64,000 nt of DNA from Pseudocercospora fijiensis CIRAD86 (Eukaryota; Ascomycota; Dothideomycetes; Mycosphaerellales; Mycosphaerellaceae). Positions within the stretch are counted from its first letter, which is position 1, and every line of letters begins with the position of its first letter. Below are positions 22,709-34,083 of the stretch, one piece after another. A program made the translations under genes and the position numbers. The notes beneath the pieces were generated by a model that worked only from the letters and a program-made list of their open reading frames with translations, was not told the origin of the DNA and ran no database searches. The stretch lies in assembly GCF_000340215.1 (NCBI RefSeq), contig NW_006921535.1, positions 3,458,596 to 3,522,595 of the forward strand, in the 5' to 3' direction.

Positions 22709-23471
22709 CGCGACTATTCCTCTGCTCTTCCAATGTGATTGTGCCTCCGGAAACTCTTCTGTGCTACGGATGCGATGGTTTGCGACGCGCCGGCGCGGGA
22801 AGGAACAAATAATGCGAAGGTCGAATCAGGCTGCCGAAATGCGCTGCGCCTTCAATGATTGCGTCGTTGCGGGCAAAGAGCACCCGCGCGAGTTTCAGAT
22901 CGTGTGGAGACGCACAGCAGCACAGCAGTAACTTTGTAAGTTGTAACCAGGGACAACGAGTGCCGTCGTTCTTGAAGCAGCGAACGGGTCCTTGCAGTTC
23001 TGAACAACACAGTAATGACGGAAGAGGTTTGTGAAGGAGAGTCCTGCCAGCAATGATGAGTATTCTTTTCTATCTGGCTGGCTGAAGCGATGTAGCAGCT
23101 GACTACGCGGTCAACAGCAGGCCACAGGGCACAGGCGGCGGCAGTGCATGAAACTCTCTCTCAGCCCTTGCAACGCGTGTTGCATCCACAAGACCGCGGA
23201 TCTGCCACGGCTTTCACCACACCTCCCCCATGCTTGCTGCATTCTTCCTCCAACTCAGCGTGCAACAACTGTTCAAACTTGTGGACGATGGTGTCGCCCT
23301 ATACCGTAGAGCTTCACAGGAGCTCGTTGTTCCTTGTGCCCTGGTGAGCTTGCCTGCAGAGGATAGGCTCCAGATCTGTCCAGGATAGATCTTAGCTTGC
23401 GCCACAATTATGACATCGATGCGAGGATGAAAAGATAAGATGGCTCGGCGCGAGGCTGCTAATTCTCCAAA
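22709..23471. other. Chitin synthase upstream region
   Basis: No gene is seen. Includes a short CAGCACAGCAG run near 22916-22930. It ends at the TA that flanks the MITE at 23474. Confidence 0.5.
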
Positions 23472-23473
23472 TA

Positions 23474-23653
23474 CACTGCGATTAAGCGAGATGGCGGACG
23501 GCGGTGATCCCTAAAAACGGGATCTAACTAGTCAAAGCTAGCGTACTGCCTAAAGGAATTATCCGTATCTTTAAAAAGTTCACGTCTAACGTTTTCAAGC
23601 TAGCTGCCGTCTACGGGGATTACCCCCGTCCGCCATCTCGCTTAATCGCAGTG
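23474..23653. mobile_element. 180-bp MITE with TA target duplication (Tc1/mariner type)
   Basis: The left end reads CACTGCGATTAAGCGAGATG and continues to GATCCC. The right end is its reverse complement over 38 bp with two mismatches (23474-23511 against 23616-23653). Both ends are flanked by TA (23472-23473 and 23654-23655). The 100-bp core has no coding capacity and shows smaller inverted segments. Size, long inverted ends and TA flanks fit a non-autonomous Tc1/mariner-like element. It sits 305 bp before the phosphatase start and about 770 bp before the divergent chitin synthase start, within their shared upstream region. Confidence 0.85.
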
Positions 23654-23958
23654 TAGAACATCTTCACCACAAGAATGGCGAGGATGACATAATATTGCCG
23701 CCTTGAAAACAGCCAGTCTCGATACAGTAGCGAAAGCCGTGCGCTCTGCGGCTCAACCCCCGCCAGTCCATGAAACTCTCATCGGACGAATCTTGGCACT
23801 CTTTTCCTGATCGGCAAAGCCGAGCTTGCCCACAACTCTTCCTCGCCACCAACCACAGTCTATTCCTGCCACACTGCCAAGTCATATTGCGAGTCGAAGC
23901 AGGCAGGAAACAGATCAAACGGTGGTTCGTCCGAATATCCGTCTGGGCAAGACCGACC

Positions 23959-24565
23959 ATGGCTTCCAGTGCCGGCTCAGGCAAGCCAGCATCGGTCCTA
24001 TTTGTCTGTCTAGGCAATATCTGTAGGTCACCAATGGCAGAAGGTTGCTTCAGGAATCTAGTCAAATTCGGCACTCCAGAACAGCATCCACTGATCAAGG
24101 ATATCGACTCCTGCGGTACAGGTATGTTGGGTCGTAGGATATTGTGCTTGAGGACCTAGAGCTAACACTTCCATCAAAGGAGCATATCATGCAGGCGACC
24201 GTCCAGACTCCCGAACTCTCTCGGTCCTAGAAGACAATGGCTTGACTGACTATAAGCACAAAGCGAGGAGAGTCAAAGTCCCGGAGGACTTCGAACGATT
24301 CGATTACTTGCTTGCCATGGACGAGGACAACTACCTTGATCTGAGAGACATGGTGAAGAGGGCAAAGAAGAAGGGTCAACTTGGAGACGATGCTTTGGAG
24401 AAGGTACACATGTATGGTGTTTTCGGCGGCAAGAATAAGAAAGAAGAGATTGCAGACCCATATTACGGAGGCAGAGATGGGTTCGAGATTGCATACGAGC
24501 AGGTTGTTCGTTGTGGCAACGGACTACTGAAGCATATCGAGGAACAAGCCAAGAGCGACGGCTGA
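23959..24565 (+). CDS. LTP1: Low-molecular-weight phosphotyrosine protein phosphatase
   Basis: Two exons, 23959-24121 and 24180-24565, with a 58-nt intron (GTATGT...GCTAAC...AAAG). The product has 182 residues. The P-loop CLGNICRS near residue 17 is the family CX5R motif with the nucleophilic Cys and the Arg. SCGTGAYHAGDRPDSRT is restored by the splice. ADPYYGG towards the C-terminus carries the general-acid Asp. The family (yeast Ltp1, fission yeast Stp1, human ACP1) removes phosphate from tyrosines and small aryl phosphates in the cytosol. A charged insertion (RAKKKGQLGDDALEKVHMYG) makes it somewhat longer than the roughly 160-residue norm. A MITE lies just upstream. Confidence 0.93.
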
Positions 24566-24850
24566 GGGAGGAGACGTGAGAGTGATTGGTCTCCACCAGA
24601 CCATATCAGACGATGAAAGACGTTGAACTTCACAAGCAGACCGGCTGGCGTGGAATTTGGCTCCACGAAGGAGCTTTTCAATTTGAGACATGTCCAATGT
24701 CATCCCTTCTTCCGAGTTAGGCTGGCCAGGAAACAGCAGGCGCCAACCGTGGGCCACTGTGCTGTAACCTCGTTATTCTGCATACTTCGAGCAACACACT
24801 TCTGCTCCGCCATCTGACTGGGGAGAGATGAGTCACCCTCACCGTCTGAT

Positions 24851-25298
24851 CTACGACATCCTCAAGACAATCCTGCGTCGCAGAGCCCAGTGCGCACCGT
24901 ACACGTGCCCAAACAGCATATCAAGAGCCATAGCCAGCGGGAAATTACCTTCATTGATCTGCTGGGCGAAGAGACTCGTGTTCATATCGAAAGATCGCGT
25001 GAAGAGATCGTTCACGAAGTCTTGGCATAAGATGGGTGGTGGGTGCTCCGTGATGTTGTGCTTGGCAGGCGCCGAATCATCGGTTGGAGGTGTCTGCTGA
25101 TGTTCGCCATCATGCTGAGGATCACTAGTGGTGACTTGGGGGCTACCATCCTGAGTTGTTTGTGGACTGCCTGCTTGGGTCGTGGGGCTTTCGGCGGCGC
25201 TGGGCTGTAGGCCCACATGTTAGCATCACTTTGGCGCATAATGAAAGAGCGCTCACCTCGGGGCCGGGGCCGGTCGTCTTCGTGCGTCGAGTTCTCAT
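24851..25298 (-). CDS. Small hypothetical protein
   Basis: Two exons on minus: 25257-25298 and 24851-25204, with an intron GTGAGC...GCTAAC...TACAG. The product has 131 residues. The first 65 are low complexity, rich in Pro, Thr, Gln and Ser, with three SP.TT or SPQ-like units. The last 65 are a compact mixed segment (from ILCQDFVNDLFTRSFD to RRRIVLRMS) that could form helices. There is no signal peptide or membrane segment. I do not recognise the family. It converges with the phosphatase gene. The strong branch point and open frame support it; a further 5' exon cannot be excluded. Confidence 0.55.
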
Positions 25299-25484
25299 GG
25301 TTAGCCGTGGACTTCAAGTTGGTTGCGTTGCCAGTGTGACTTTCTTGGAGAGGGCGTGTACGCGCAAAACGGGGTTATTCAAAATGAACTTGGCAACGGC
25401 TACCGTTTTGATGATGTTTTGTTTGCATGTGTGTGAAGCTAGCGCTACCTGGCAGCAGCTGGGCCTCACTTCACCTCTTTAGGT

Positions 25485-25988
25485 TCACTTCAGCTTCAGC
25501 TTCTCGACCACGGTCTTGGCCATATCCTGCATACCTGGGCAGTTACCTTCGGCATCTCCACAAAGTTCTCGAGCAAAGGCTCCTTCCCTGCCACCACATA
25601 ATCCGTCCCATACTCCAACAAAATCTGAGCCTTCACAGTCTCAATGCGAGCGGCTTAATCCTTGTGAAGCGATGCCTCCTAACGCTCGCTCCGCCTTCGA
25701 TAGCAGCCTCGATGACCTGGACTCGATCTCAAGGGCACCGTTATAAAAGCCGCCGGCAGAGATCATGATATCTTGTCCGCGAAGTGCACTCACCACATGC
25801 AGTTCGTCGTGTGGTAGGCTGTCTCAGACACTCAGGTAGTTCACAGTTAATGGTTAATTTGATTTCGAGCTCTGGCGAGACATGACGGCGACTTCGTAAG
25901 CCGGGTTGGCCAGGAGAGTGTCCAAGATATAGTAACCAACATTGTCGCCGCCGGCACCATAGACTGTGATCTTGCGGAAGCTTGCCAC
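25485..25988 (-). pseudogene. NmrA-like / isoflavone-reductase-type pseudogene
   Basis: On minus, the segment 25854-25988 reads ASFRKITVYGAGGDNVGYYI and on to a TAA, the N-terminal NAD(P)-binding start of this family (GAGGxNVG), but the expected ATG reads GTG. After a deletion, pieces in shifting frames follow: VIEAAIEGGAS, then IETVKAQILLEYGTDYVVAG, and a C-terminal end GMQDMAKTVVEKLKLK. About 500 bp remain of a gene that is normally near 900 bp. Frameshifts, a lost start and a deletion show it is dead. The decay is not RIP-like: CpA is still common. Confidence 0.6.
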
Positions 25989-26040
25989 TATTCCTCCAAG
26001 TGATGATGTCGGGATGCTTGGATGATTTCAAAGGCTAGAA

Positions 26041-26957
26041 GCTGAGGTGTTTGTTGAAAGGAAGTAGTGATCACCCATCACAATTCATATTCAGTTTACA
26101 GCAACCCCAATTGCTTGTGCGATCCCTCTTCGCCTAAATGGCTCTTCTGCTCACGCAACGCAGATGCCTAGGCTGTGATACCACTGCATTTCTCTATCAG
26201 CGAATAATGCAAGCCAAGACCTATTGGTCCCAAGGAGCACAGATGTTGAATTGAATATTGAATACGATTCAACTCCTATTCATATTCAAAAATGAATATA
26301 AATATGAATATAAGGTCAGTGAATATTCGGCACACCCATACATTCACTAGCTATACCTTGCCCGAGGGAATGCTCACTTTGCTGCAGGATACAGGCTACT
26401 TCTTAGGCTCGTAACTATTCTGAGAAGCCCTCCTAGCCATTTCCGAAGAAGGCTTGCCTACCTAGAAGAAGCTCTCAGATATCGAAGACAGCTAAGAGAG
26501 CCTATACAGACCCTTTAGCTAGCCTTAGCAAGAAGCTAGGGTATTCCGGTTATAACAGATCCTCTTGCATCCCCTTCCGATACCCTATATATGCCCTAGC
26601 CTGATTTTAGAAGTATACTTCCAGCTTTGGAAGAGACAAAGATATAAGTTATAGCCTCTCCTAAAGACTTGACTATGCATAGTACTAAATATGGATTGAA
26701 TATCAATATGCATCTTCACTCGAATTTAGGACTGAATATGAATCCGACCAGTGAATGTTGAATATTCAATATCCAACATACATTCCAAGGAGGCAATTAT
26801 TCGTAATACAAAGATAAAGTCTTTTGTTAAACGAGGCACGAGGCTTATCACGCATCTGAGCACGACCTCGACTCGATGATGAGTGATCAGATATCGCGCG
26901 AAGAGATGAAACCGACACCAGTCTGGAATGTATCGCATTTATTCCAAAAATATCGTC
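26041..26957. other. AT-rich intergenic region with imperfect inverted GAATAT-rich ends
   Basis: No gene is seen. Two AT-rich stretches at about 26240-26330 and 26690-26790 are rich in GAATAT, CATATTC and TGAATATTGAA and are loosely inverse to each other. The segment between them is TpA-rich and partly RIP-like. This may be the remains of a small non-autonomous element of about 550 bp, but no clean ends or target duplication were found. Confidence 0.35.
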
Positions 26958-28565
26958 TCAAATGTCAATTAAGCCCTCAGAGGCTGGTGGTCCTTTGTAT
27001 GACTTCCTGCTGTGAATCGCGTACCAAGCAGCCGCAATGGTTCCGAAACCAACCAGCACGACCGACGCATAGTTCATGCTCACTTCCGTCACAGGTAGAG
27101 CCGTCGGCATGCTGAACAGCACAAGCTCGAAAGCAATCCAAGCCAGTGCAATGACATTGCACACCAGGCCCAATCCATACTGTAGTTTCCACCTCGCTTG
27201 ACTGACTGCCTTGCGTCCAGTTAACAGCGAGAGTCCGATGGGAATCGCATAAGCCAGAGCGAGAGCTTGGACACCAACGCTGATGAATGCTGTGAAGGCA
27301 GATGTGCTTCCAAGATTGATTAGGCCAAGAAGCATCTGGATGACGGTAACCAGGATCAGAGCGTTGACAGGGACATCGAGACGCTTGTCGACTTTGGCCC
27401 AGAGCTTGGCGCCTGGAATTGCATCGTCACGAGCGAAGGCCCAAGTTGTGCGCGAAGCTGCCACTGTAATTGAGATCGAGCAGAGGACCTGCCATGTCAT
27501 ATCAGATCAGGGCAATGAAAACTACATGTATGGATGACGGGGACCTACCGTGATGCACAACACGAAGAAGATGAGAGCAAGACCGCCACCGGGCGACCCC
27601 ATGACTCTGAAAAATATGTACGGCAGTGCCTGCCCGGCTGGAGCTCCGATGACATCCTCAAGTGGCGGCATGGTGAAGTTAATTGGCAAGATGAAGAAAA
27701 TACCCCATATGCCTCCAACAGGTATGCAAAGACTGATGGCACGAGGAACCTTGACGGTTGGGTCTCGGCACTCTTCGGCCATGGAACTAATCATGCCCAG
27801 AGCGCTGAATGTATATGCTGCTGGCAGCAGGCCGATGAAGAATGTGAAGCCTCCCCAGCCACTGAACGACGTATCGTAGTTGCCCAATGCGACTGCAGCA
27901 GAGTTGCGACCGGCTTCAGCTTTTACTGATAGTCCTATCAGGATGATGAGGATGGACAATACTGTGAAGCCCGCGCAGACTGTGTCGACCATTGGCAAGT
28001 AGTCGTTGAAGAAGCAGCAGATGACGAATGTGAGCAGCGTCACGGCGTAGAAGACCAGAAGGAGTTGCCAGTCATCGAGGACGAAGTCTGGGTGATACAT
28101 TGCGATCGTTCCGGAGATCAGACTGGCGAAGCCGAAGTTGACAGATAATGTGATAGTCCAGTTGCCAATGAGCCAGACCCATCCGGTGATGTATGCGAAG
28201 ACAGTTTTGAACTTCGGTGCGACTTGAAAGGCCCAATACTGCGGACCGCCAGATGTCGGATATCGGCTGGCCAACTCGCCCAAGCTGACAGCAATACACT
28301 CATCCAGTATCAGAACCACGATCCAGCCCACAAATATTGACAGCTGCCCTCCACCATAGATCGCGCTGATGAGTGGTCCTCCTTCTCCGTATGGGATTGC
28401 TGCGATGGCCAGACTTTGGAAGAGCAACGTGACCATCGATCTATTCCGCTTCAATTCCTGTGTGTAACCCAGGACCGCGAGCGCGGACTCGCCCTGCTCG
28501 AGCGTAATGCTTCCACTGCCATCTCCAGCCTCCACGGGCACTTCCTTCTCCTCGTCCAGACTCAT
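26958..28565 (-). CDS. Amino acid / choline / GABA-type permease (APC superfamily)
   Basis: Two exons on minus: 27549-28565 and 26958-27488, with a 60-nt intron (GTAGGT...GGCAG) whose removal joins FVLCIT to VLCSISITVAASR. The product has 515 residues and about twelve hydrophobic segments. Family features: YGEGGPLISAIYGG after TM1, the conserved ELASRYPTSGGPQYW block, SMAEECRDPTVKVPRAI and SRTTWAFARDDAIPG. These resemble the fungal subgroup with GABA permease, choline transporter Hnm1 and polyamine transporters. It should import a cationic or neutral nitrogen compound at the plasma membrane; the substrate is not decided by sequence. The N-terminus is acidic and cytosolic. Confidence 0.9.
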
Positions 28566-29659
28566 TGTCGCATGTTATGTTCGTTCGTCGATTGATCTGC
28601 TTCCAAAAAAATCTCGTGATGTGGTCTGTTTGGTTGTCAGGATAGCTGCGGCATCATGGTTGCAACAGCAGAGCTGCCGAGAGATGCATTGTCAAGTCGT
28701 GATCTCGCCCTGAAAGCTACCCCAAGCTTGTGTCTCTTATATACCGTATCTCTGTGCTGCATGGCTCATCAGATAGCCTGCATGCAGGGTGTTGAGGCTG
28801 ACCATTGAGCGATTGAGGCGCTCCTGGGTCGGTCGGCGTTGGGTCTTGTTGTCCTTATCTGGGTAAAATCTTGGGACAACCGACACGAATCAAACCATGA
28901 CGGCCATGCTTGAGCTTCATGTTATCTGAGTTGGGAGCGGTTGTACATAGTGCAAGGATACACGATAGGCAACGACGCCGCAACGTTCCCCGCGTCTCAT
29001 CGATGTCTTCCACTAGCCATTCGATTGAAGGCGCAATTGGTCGAGGCCTTGACTTCTTCTCAACATCTCTGGACGTACAAGCCCGCCACGTCCTTCGCAA
29101 CCTGGAATTGCCATTATCCTTGACGTAAAATGTGCTTGTACCTGGCGGCTGCGCGTGAACTTGCAGAATGTCATGAATCGCCTAGATAGGCGCACCCAGG
29201 CGTATACGACATACTTCCGACGGTATACTGTGTACTGCACGGGCGGCTTGTCTTCGGCTATACGACAATTAGGCTTCGAGAAGAACGTTAAAAGAACTAT
29301 AATAGTAGCGAGGTAAATCTTTAGATTAATAAGATCGATTAGCCTATAGAATAGATATCTATATAGTAGTATAATAGAGGACTCTAAATTTAAATTTAAA
29401 GTCTAATAGTTATATTTACTTAATTTATATTATCTTTTTAAAATAGTATAGTAAGACTTTTATTTATACTTACTAACTACTATTTTAAATATTTACAGTT
29501 TTCTTAAATTATTCTATATTTTTAACTTTTAAGTCTAATTTATCTTAGCTTTTATTTGTCTTTTGTTTGTCTCTTATCTCTGCCTTAGATTCCACTAATC
29601 AAATAATCGGATTCTAAAATCGGAAGAGTTGCGGAGGAGCTAAGCAGGACTTCGTACTA
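28566..29659. other. Permease promoter and AT-rich, RIP-like tract
   Basis: 28566-29260 has ordinary composition and no recognisable gene. 29270-29600 is very AT-rich, with TAATAG, TATAG and TTTAAA runs and almost no CpA or TpG, consistent with a short RIP-degraded repeat remnant. It ends about 60 bp past the stop of the monooxygenase at 29660. Confidence 0.5.
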
Positions 29660-31773
29660 CTAACCGAGACTGCTACAAATCTCGAGGCCTTCAAGCTGGC
29701 TATCTGCTTGCCATTCTTCAAGAACTCGTACATAGTCTTCAATTCCTTTCGCCCAATGGCTTTTGCGAGCTGCAAGGTATTGTTGCTCTTTAGAAAGCTG
29801 ATCCGTCTCACCTTCACTATTGAAATAGCTGGGAGTGCAACCTGACATCGGCGCGAATGTTGCGGCGCCTGCGAGGCATTGCATTGTCCAAGCCTCTTCG
29901 CCCTCGGATGAAGGTTGAATTACGGGCGTACCTCCTACTCGTTTCGTGGCCTCGGCGATTATATGAGCAACATGTTCGGAGAGTAATTCCAGAGTAAACA
30001 TGAAGTTTGGACTGGCAGACGACTGAAAAGGTCCTGGCCAGAACATGTTTGGAAAGCCTCTCGTGGCGACTCCGTGCAGTGTGGACATTCCTCGCTCGTA
30101 CCTTTGATCAAGCGTCTCGCCTTCAGTACCGATACATTCAATGCCGGCTTTCTGTGGTGGTGAGCCGGCGCCGGGTGAAGCATATCCAGTAGCCACGACC
30201 AGAACATCCAGCTCATACTCATGTCCTCTATATAGAACACCATTTGGTGTGACGCGATCGACACCTTCACCATTGGTGTCGACTAACGTCACATCGGGCC
30301 TGTTGAAAGCCGGAAGATACTCGTCATGGAAGCATGGTCTCTTGCACCATGTATTGTACCAAGGCTGGAGCGAGCTCGCAGTATTCTGATCTCTGACTGT
30401 TTTGGCTGCCCGGCTTCTTACTCCATTCATATGCTCAAGGTCTAACGCCTGCATCTTGGCGACATGATCACCAACGTTCTCCATCGTAACGTTGTAGGAT
30501 GGCCCCCCTATTAATGCCGAGAAGGTTGGTAAGTGTGTCCAGCCGTCGTCGACTAAGTCTACTTCTGGCTTTGGGTCTGCATTTGTGACAAACTTAAAGA
30601 AGTTCATGTTTCGATCTCTTTGCCAGCCCGTTCTGGAGGCGATGTCCGACTTCCAGACAGCCGGATCAGTCTCCCGGTTATTTCGGACAGTGACTGAAGA
30701 CGGCGTCCTTTGGAATACATACAGCTGCTTCGACCATTTAGCAAGTTGAGGCACAGCTTGCACAGCTGTCGCACCAGTGCCAATGATGCCAACGCGTTTG
30801 TCCTGGAGCTTCGTCATGTCCGGCAACGCGGAGCTGCCACCAGTGATGTCGTAGTTCCAGCGAGCAGTGTGAAACATGCTGCCTCTGAATTCATCTATGC
30901 CGGGCAAATCTGGTACTTTTGCATTGGCGAGAAGACCATTGGCAAGGTACACGAAATCGGCAGTCATATTGATCGTGCAAGGGTTGCCACCTTTTGGTTT
31001 CTGTTCCAGTTGAAGCTTCCAACATCGTCTTCCGGCATCCCAATGCATTCGTTTCACTGAGGATTGAAACATGGCAGTTTTGATTAGGTCATACTTCCCA
31101 CAGATTCGCTCAGCATATTCACGGAGCTCGTCGCCGCTGGCGTATTTATGCTTCGGCATGTAGTCCATCTCTTCAAGAAGTGGCATATAGATGTAGGCCT
31201 CCACGTCACACATAAGTCCTGGGTATCGATTCCAGTACCTAAATTGAAGAGAGGCGTCAGTACACGTTTGCGATACTTCCATTCATCCGCTGAGCCAGCA
31301 GCACGGTCCACGTTGCGGAGCGCACAGCTCTCTGGAAGACAGAGCCCAGTGGAGCCAGATCAGGGCTCGCATCTTCGAAGCAAAAGACAGGGACTTCGGG
31401 CAGCTCACCAAGTGCCCCCAACCCCTCCAGCCGGATCGACAATCAATATGTCGTCCGCTTGAAAGCCAGCTTTGATGAGATTTACTGCGAACAAGATGCC
31501 ACCGAACCCGGCTCCCACGATGACAAACTTGCGGTGGCCTCCATCTAAGACGACTTGCTGGATTGGAGTTCCAGGGTCTATCCAAGGGTCCTCTAGTAGA
31601 TAGCTTAGCTTTGCTGATTGTTTCGGGTCCAGGTATTGGCTGGAACCTTTTCCAAGGCGTTTGTCTCGTTCTTGAGCATATCTTTCCGTATAGTCGACAC
31701 CGGTGCTGATTTGAGGCCCGTTCAAATCGCCAGATGGGACATTTGCGCCGACTACTTCCACAGCTGCCGGCAT
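29660..31773 (-). CDS. FAD-dependent Baeyer-Villiger-type monooxygenase
   Basis: Two exons on minus: 31409-31773 and 29660-31238, with a 170-nt intron (GTGAGC...TTTAG). The splice restores GGTWYWNRYPG, and the product has 647 residues. The FAD-binding GAGFGG lies at about 87-92. [11 protein letters not shown] at about 239-249 follows the FxGxxxHxxxW fingerprint of Baeyer-Villiger monooxygenases. GTGATA at about 275-280 is the NADPH-binding loop, and VLVVATGY is the late FAD motif. Such enzymes insert oxygen next to a ketone, giving an ester or lactone, and often serve secondary metabolism. A transporter gene lies next upstream on the same strand. The stop lies at the edge of an AT-rich tract. 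Confidence 0.92.
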
Positions 31774-32434
31774 GATTCAGCAGCACACGCGAGTTTCAAG
31801 GCTGGACCAGGCTAGAACGTGGAGTCTTGGAATCTTGTCAAATGGATGAAGCATGTACTGCCGAGTGGTGATGGACCACTTGCTGCTCAAAGAGATGTGA
31901 GGGCTGGACATTTCCATCTGGAAACCGTTCATGGGAGCAATGCTCCTTTTAAGAAGGCTCCGCAGCATTGCGATGTTCCGTGGATCAGCACTTTAGTACC
32001 TCGCATCTGGTACGAGGTGATGTTGTTGGTGCAACCGAAGGAACCTAATAAAGTCGATCGTTCAGTGAATCCTCCAAGATGTTGCTCCGCACCTGCACGT
32101 TGTGCATTTCGGACCCTTAAAACCTAGTTACTCAGGAGTCAGCAATCCTTGCAAGGGTAGGAAATCCAGGATATCGTTGTGCCGAGGTGGATCGTTGTGC
32201 ATGCATGACGAGCGCAGCGCCGCGGCGAGCATAAACACGCCAAGAGGACCACTTCCCGTGGTCGTTGTATGTACCAAGACGGCTTCTCTTCAGCGCGAAA
32301 TGTCAACAGCATAGGTTGCAGCAACATATCGTGCATTTCACCAGCTCTGGGTTGATTGATTGGCACAGAGCTTCTGTCTGCGACGCAGCAAGCGTACTCT
32401 ATGGTCAGAGGCAGAGCTATTCGGTACAAGGTAC
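31774..32434. other. Region between the monooxygenase and the MFS transporter
   Basis: No gene is seen. It holds the monooxygenase promoter and the 3' untranslated region of the transporter, both on minus. Confidence 0.5.
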
Positions 32435-34083
32435 CTAAATATCTTTCCTTGCCGGTGTCAGGACCACTTGCCTGGACCAGACGCTCAGTAAATCGCTTGT
32501 TGGTTCCCATCCCACTTTTCTCACTCGAACGACTGTTGACGCGACGAGAGCCACAATTGTTGCAGAGCCCAGTGAACAAAGCCAATCCCCCAGAAAGCAC
32601 CATCACAGGCTNNNNNNNNNNNNNNNNNNNNNNNNNNNNNNNNNNNNNNNNNNNNNNNNNNNNNNNNNNNNNNNNNNNNNNNNNNNNNNNNNNNNNNNNN
32701 NNNNNNNNNNNTAGCAGGTGGAATAATACGGCCCTATTCCTCAGTCTTGCACAGCATGCCTACGCACACTGGGGTCAAGCTGATGTTACTGCCACTGCCA
32801 AAGCCAAAGAGAATACAGTATAGGATGGTCAAGCCGAGGACGGCAGTCTTGCTGCCTTCCGCGTCATCAGACGAAGACAGGACAGTCGCTGGCAGCCATA
32901 GTGCCATTGTTGAGACCATGCAGAGAGACAAGGAAGCGAGCACGGCGTTGAATCTTCCTACTTTATCAGCAAGCAATCCCGGCAACCACCTGCCAAAAGT
33001 AGAGCCGGCATTGAGAAGAGCGACGATTTGGTACGCGAACGTGGTTGACATGGCTCCCGAGCTGAGGGAGTATGCCGTTACGTAAGAGATGGGAGCGAAA
33101 AGACCCCACTCCATGAAGAAAGTGCCAATTGTGACGAGCGCAAAATCGACGTTTCGGAGGATCCTGAAGTCTGGCATGATATTGGCGTCGGGCTTTGGTG
33201 GCAAGCGTGATCGCACCAGTAGATTGGTGACTATCAGAAGCAGGAGGAAAATGAACGCCTGCACACGTGTTGCCCAGCCCCAGCCGACCTTCGGAAAGAG
33301 ATTTTGAAGCATGAGCGGAAATATCACACCTCCAAGTGAACCGCCTGCAGCCGCAAGACCAGTAGCCGTTCCTCGTTTGACGTAGAAGAAATGCCCGATG
33401 GCAGCGAAGCCTGGGGTGAAAATAAGTGCGGTGCCCAGGCCTCCAAGTATGCCAAACACTAGAACGAAGTGCCAATAGGCTGTGCAGACTCCGAGCAAGA
33501 ATGTGCTCAGCACAATGAGGATACCGCCCGCGAAAACTAGCCATCTTGGTCCATATTGATCAAAGACAGGCCCGATGATGAGGCCGGCGCCGAAGGCGAG
33601 AAAGACGTAGATGCTGATGATCCATCCAATTGTGCTTTCGGTGTATGCACGAAGTTGGTTTTCGGCGAGGTAGCTCTGATAAACACCAATAGTGTTCATA
33701 ATGCCAAGCGCAGCGAGAAGACCGCAGAAGGAGCCAAACACCACGAGCCAGGCACGAAAGCCTCCTTCGGGGTACGTCTCTCCATGTGGGCCTACTGAAG
33801 ATCTGGTCGTGGTCCTGGCCATCGAGTGACGGTGAGAGCCGGCTAGAGAGGCGGGAGCCTCATGGTCGTCGGCATGGCATTTCTCCTGCTGAGAAAAGAC
33901 TGCTTCATCTACAGCGCTTTCAACCGGCGATGAGCCCTGGGACGAAGACGCGTGTGAACCTGAAGGCTCGCATTTCTCCGGTTTGTCGATTCTGGGAGGG
34001 AGTGGATTCGTCGTAGTGGCGAGCGAGGCGTTGCTCTCGAGTTGATGTAGTCCTGGCTTGCTGCCTTTGGATTGCGCGCTCAT
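32435..34083 (-). CDS. MFS monocarboxylate-transporter-like protein, 3' end broken by assembly gap
   Basis: The ATG is at 34083; the longer open frame starts five codons earlier at a TTG. About 100 polar residues precede [17 protein letters not shown], the usual TM1 entry of fungal MCT-like transporters. Ten or so helices follow, with [14 protein letters not shown] after TM2. The frame meets a TAG right after [17 protein letters not shown], then decays towards the 100-N gap. Past the gap on minus, 32435-32611 reads as three frame-shifted pieces of the usual end, closing with [20 protein letters not shown] and a TAG at 32435-32437. The gene most likely crosses the gap intact, with indel errors at the contig ends. 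A true frameshifted gene is the alternative. It may carry a monocarboxylate or the product of the adjacent monooxygenase. Confidence 0.75.
32612..32711. other. Assembly gap (100 N)
   Basis: Exactly 100 undetermined bases, a conventional length for a gap of unknown size. The true missing sequence should hold roughly the last two or three helices of the transporter gene. Confidence 0.98.

Noticed and set aside
32139..32606. 155-codon minus-strand frame starting near the gap as a gene
   Set aside because: Its first part is a shifted frame of the transporter C-terminus; the rest has no recognisable features.
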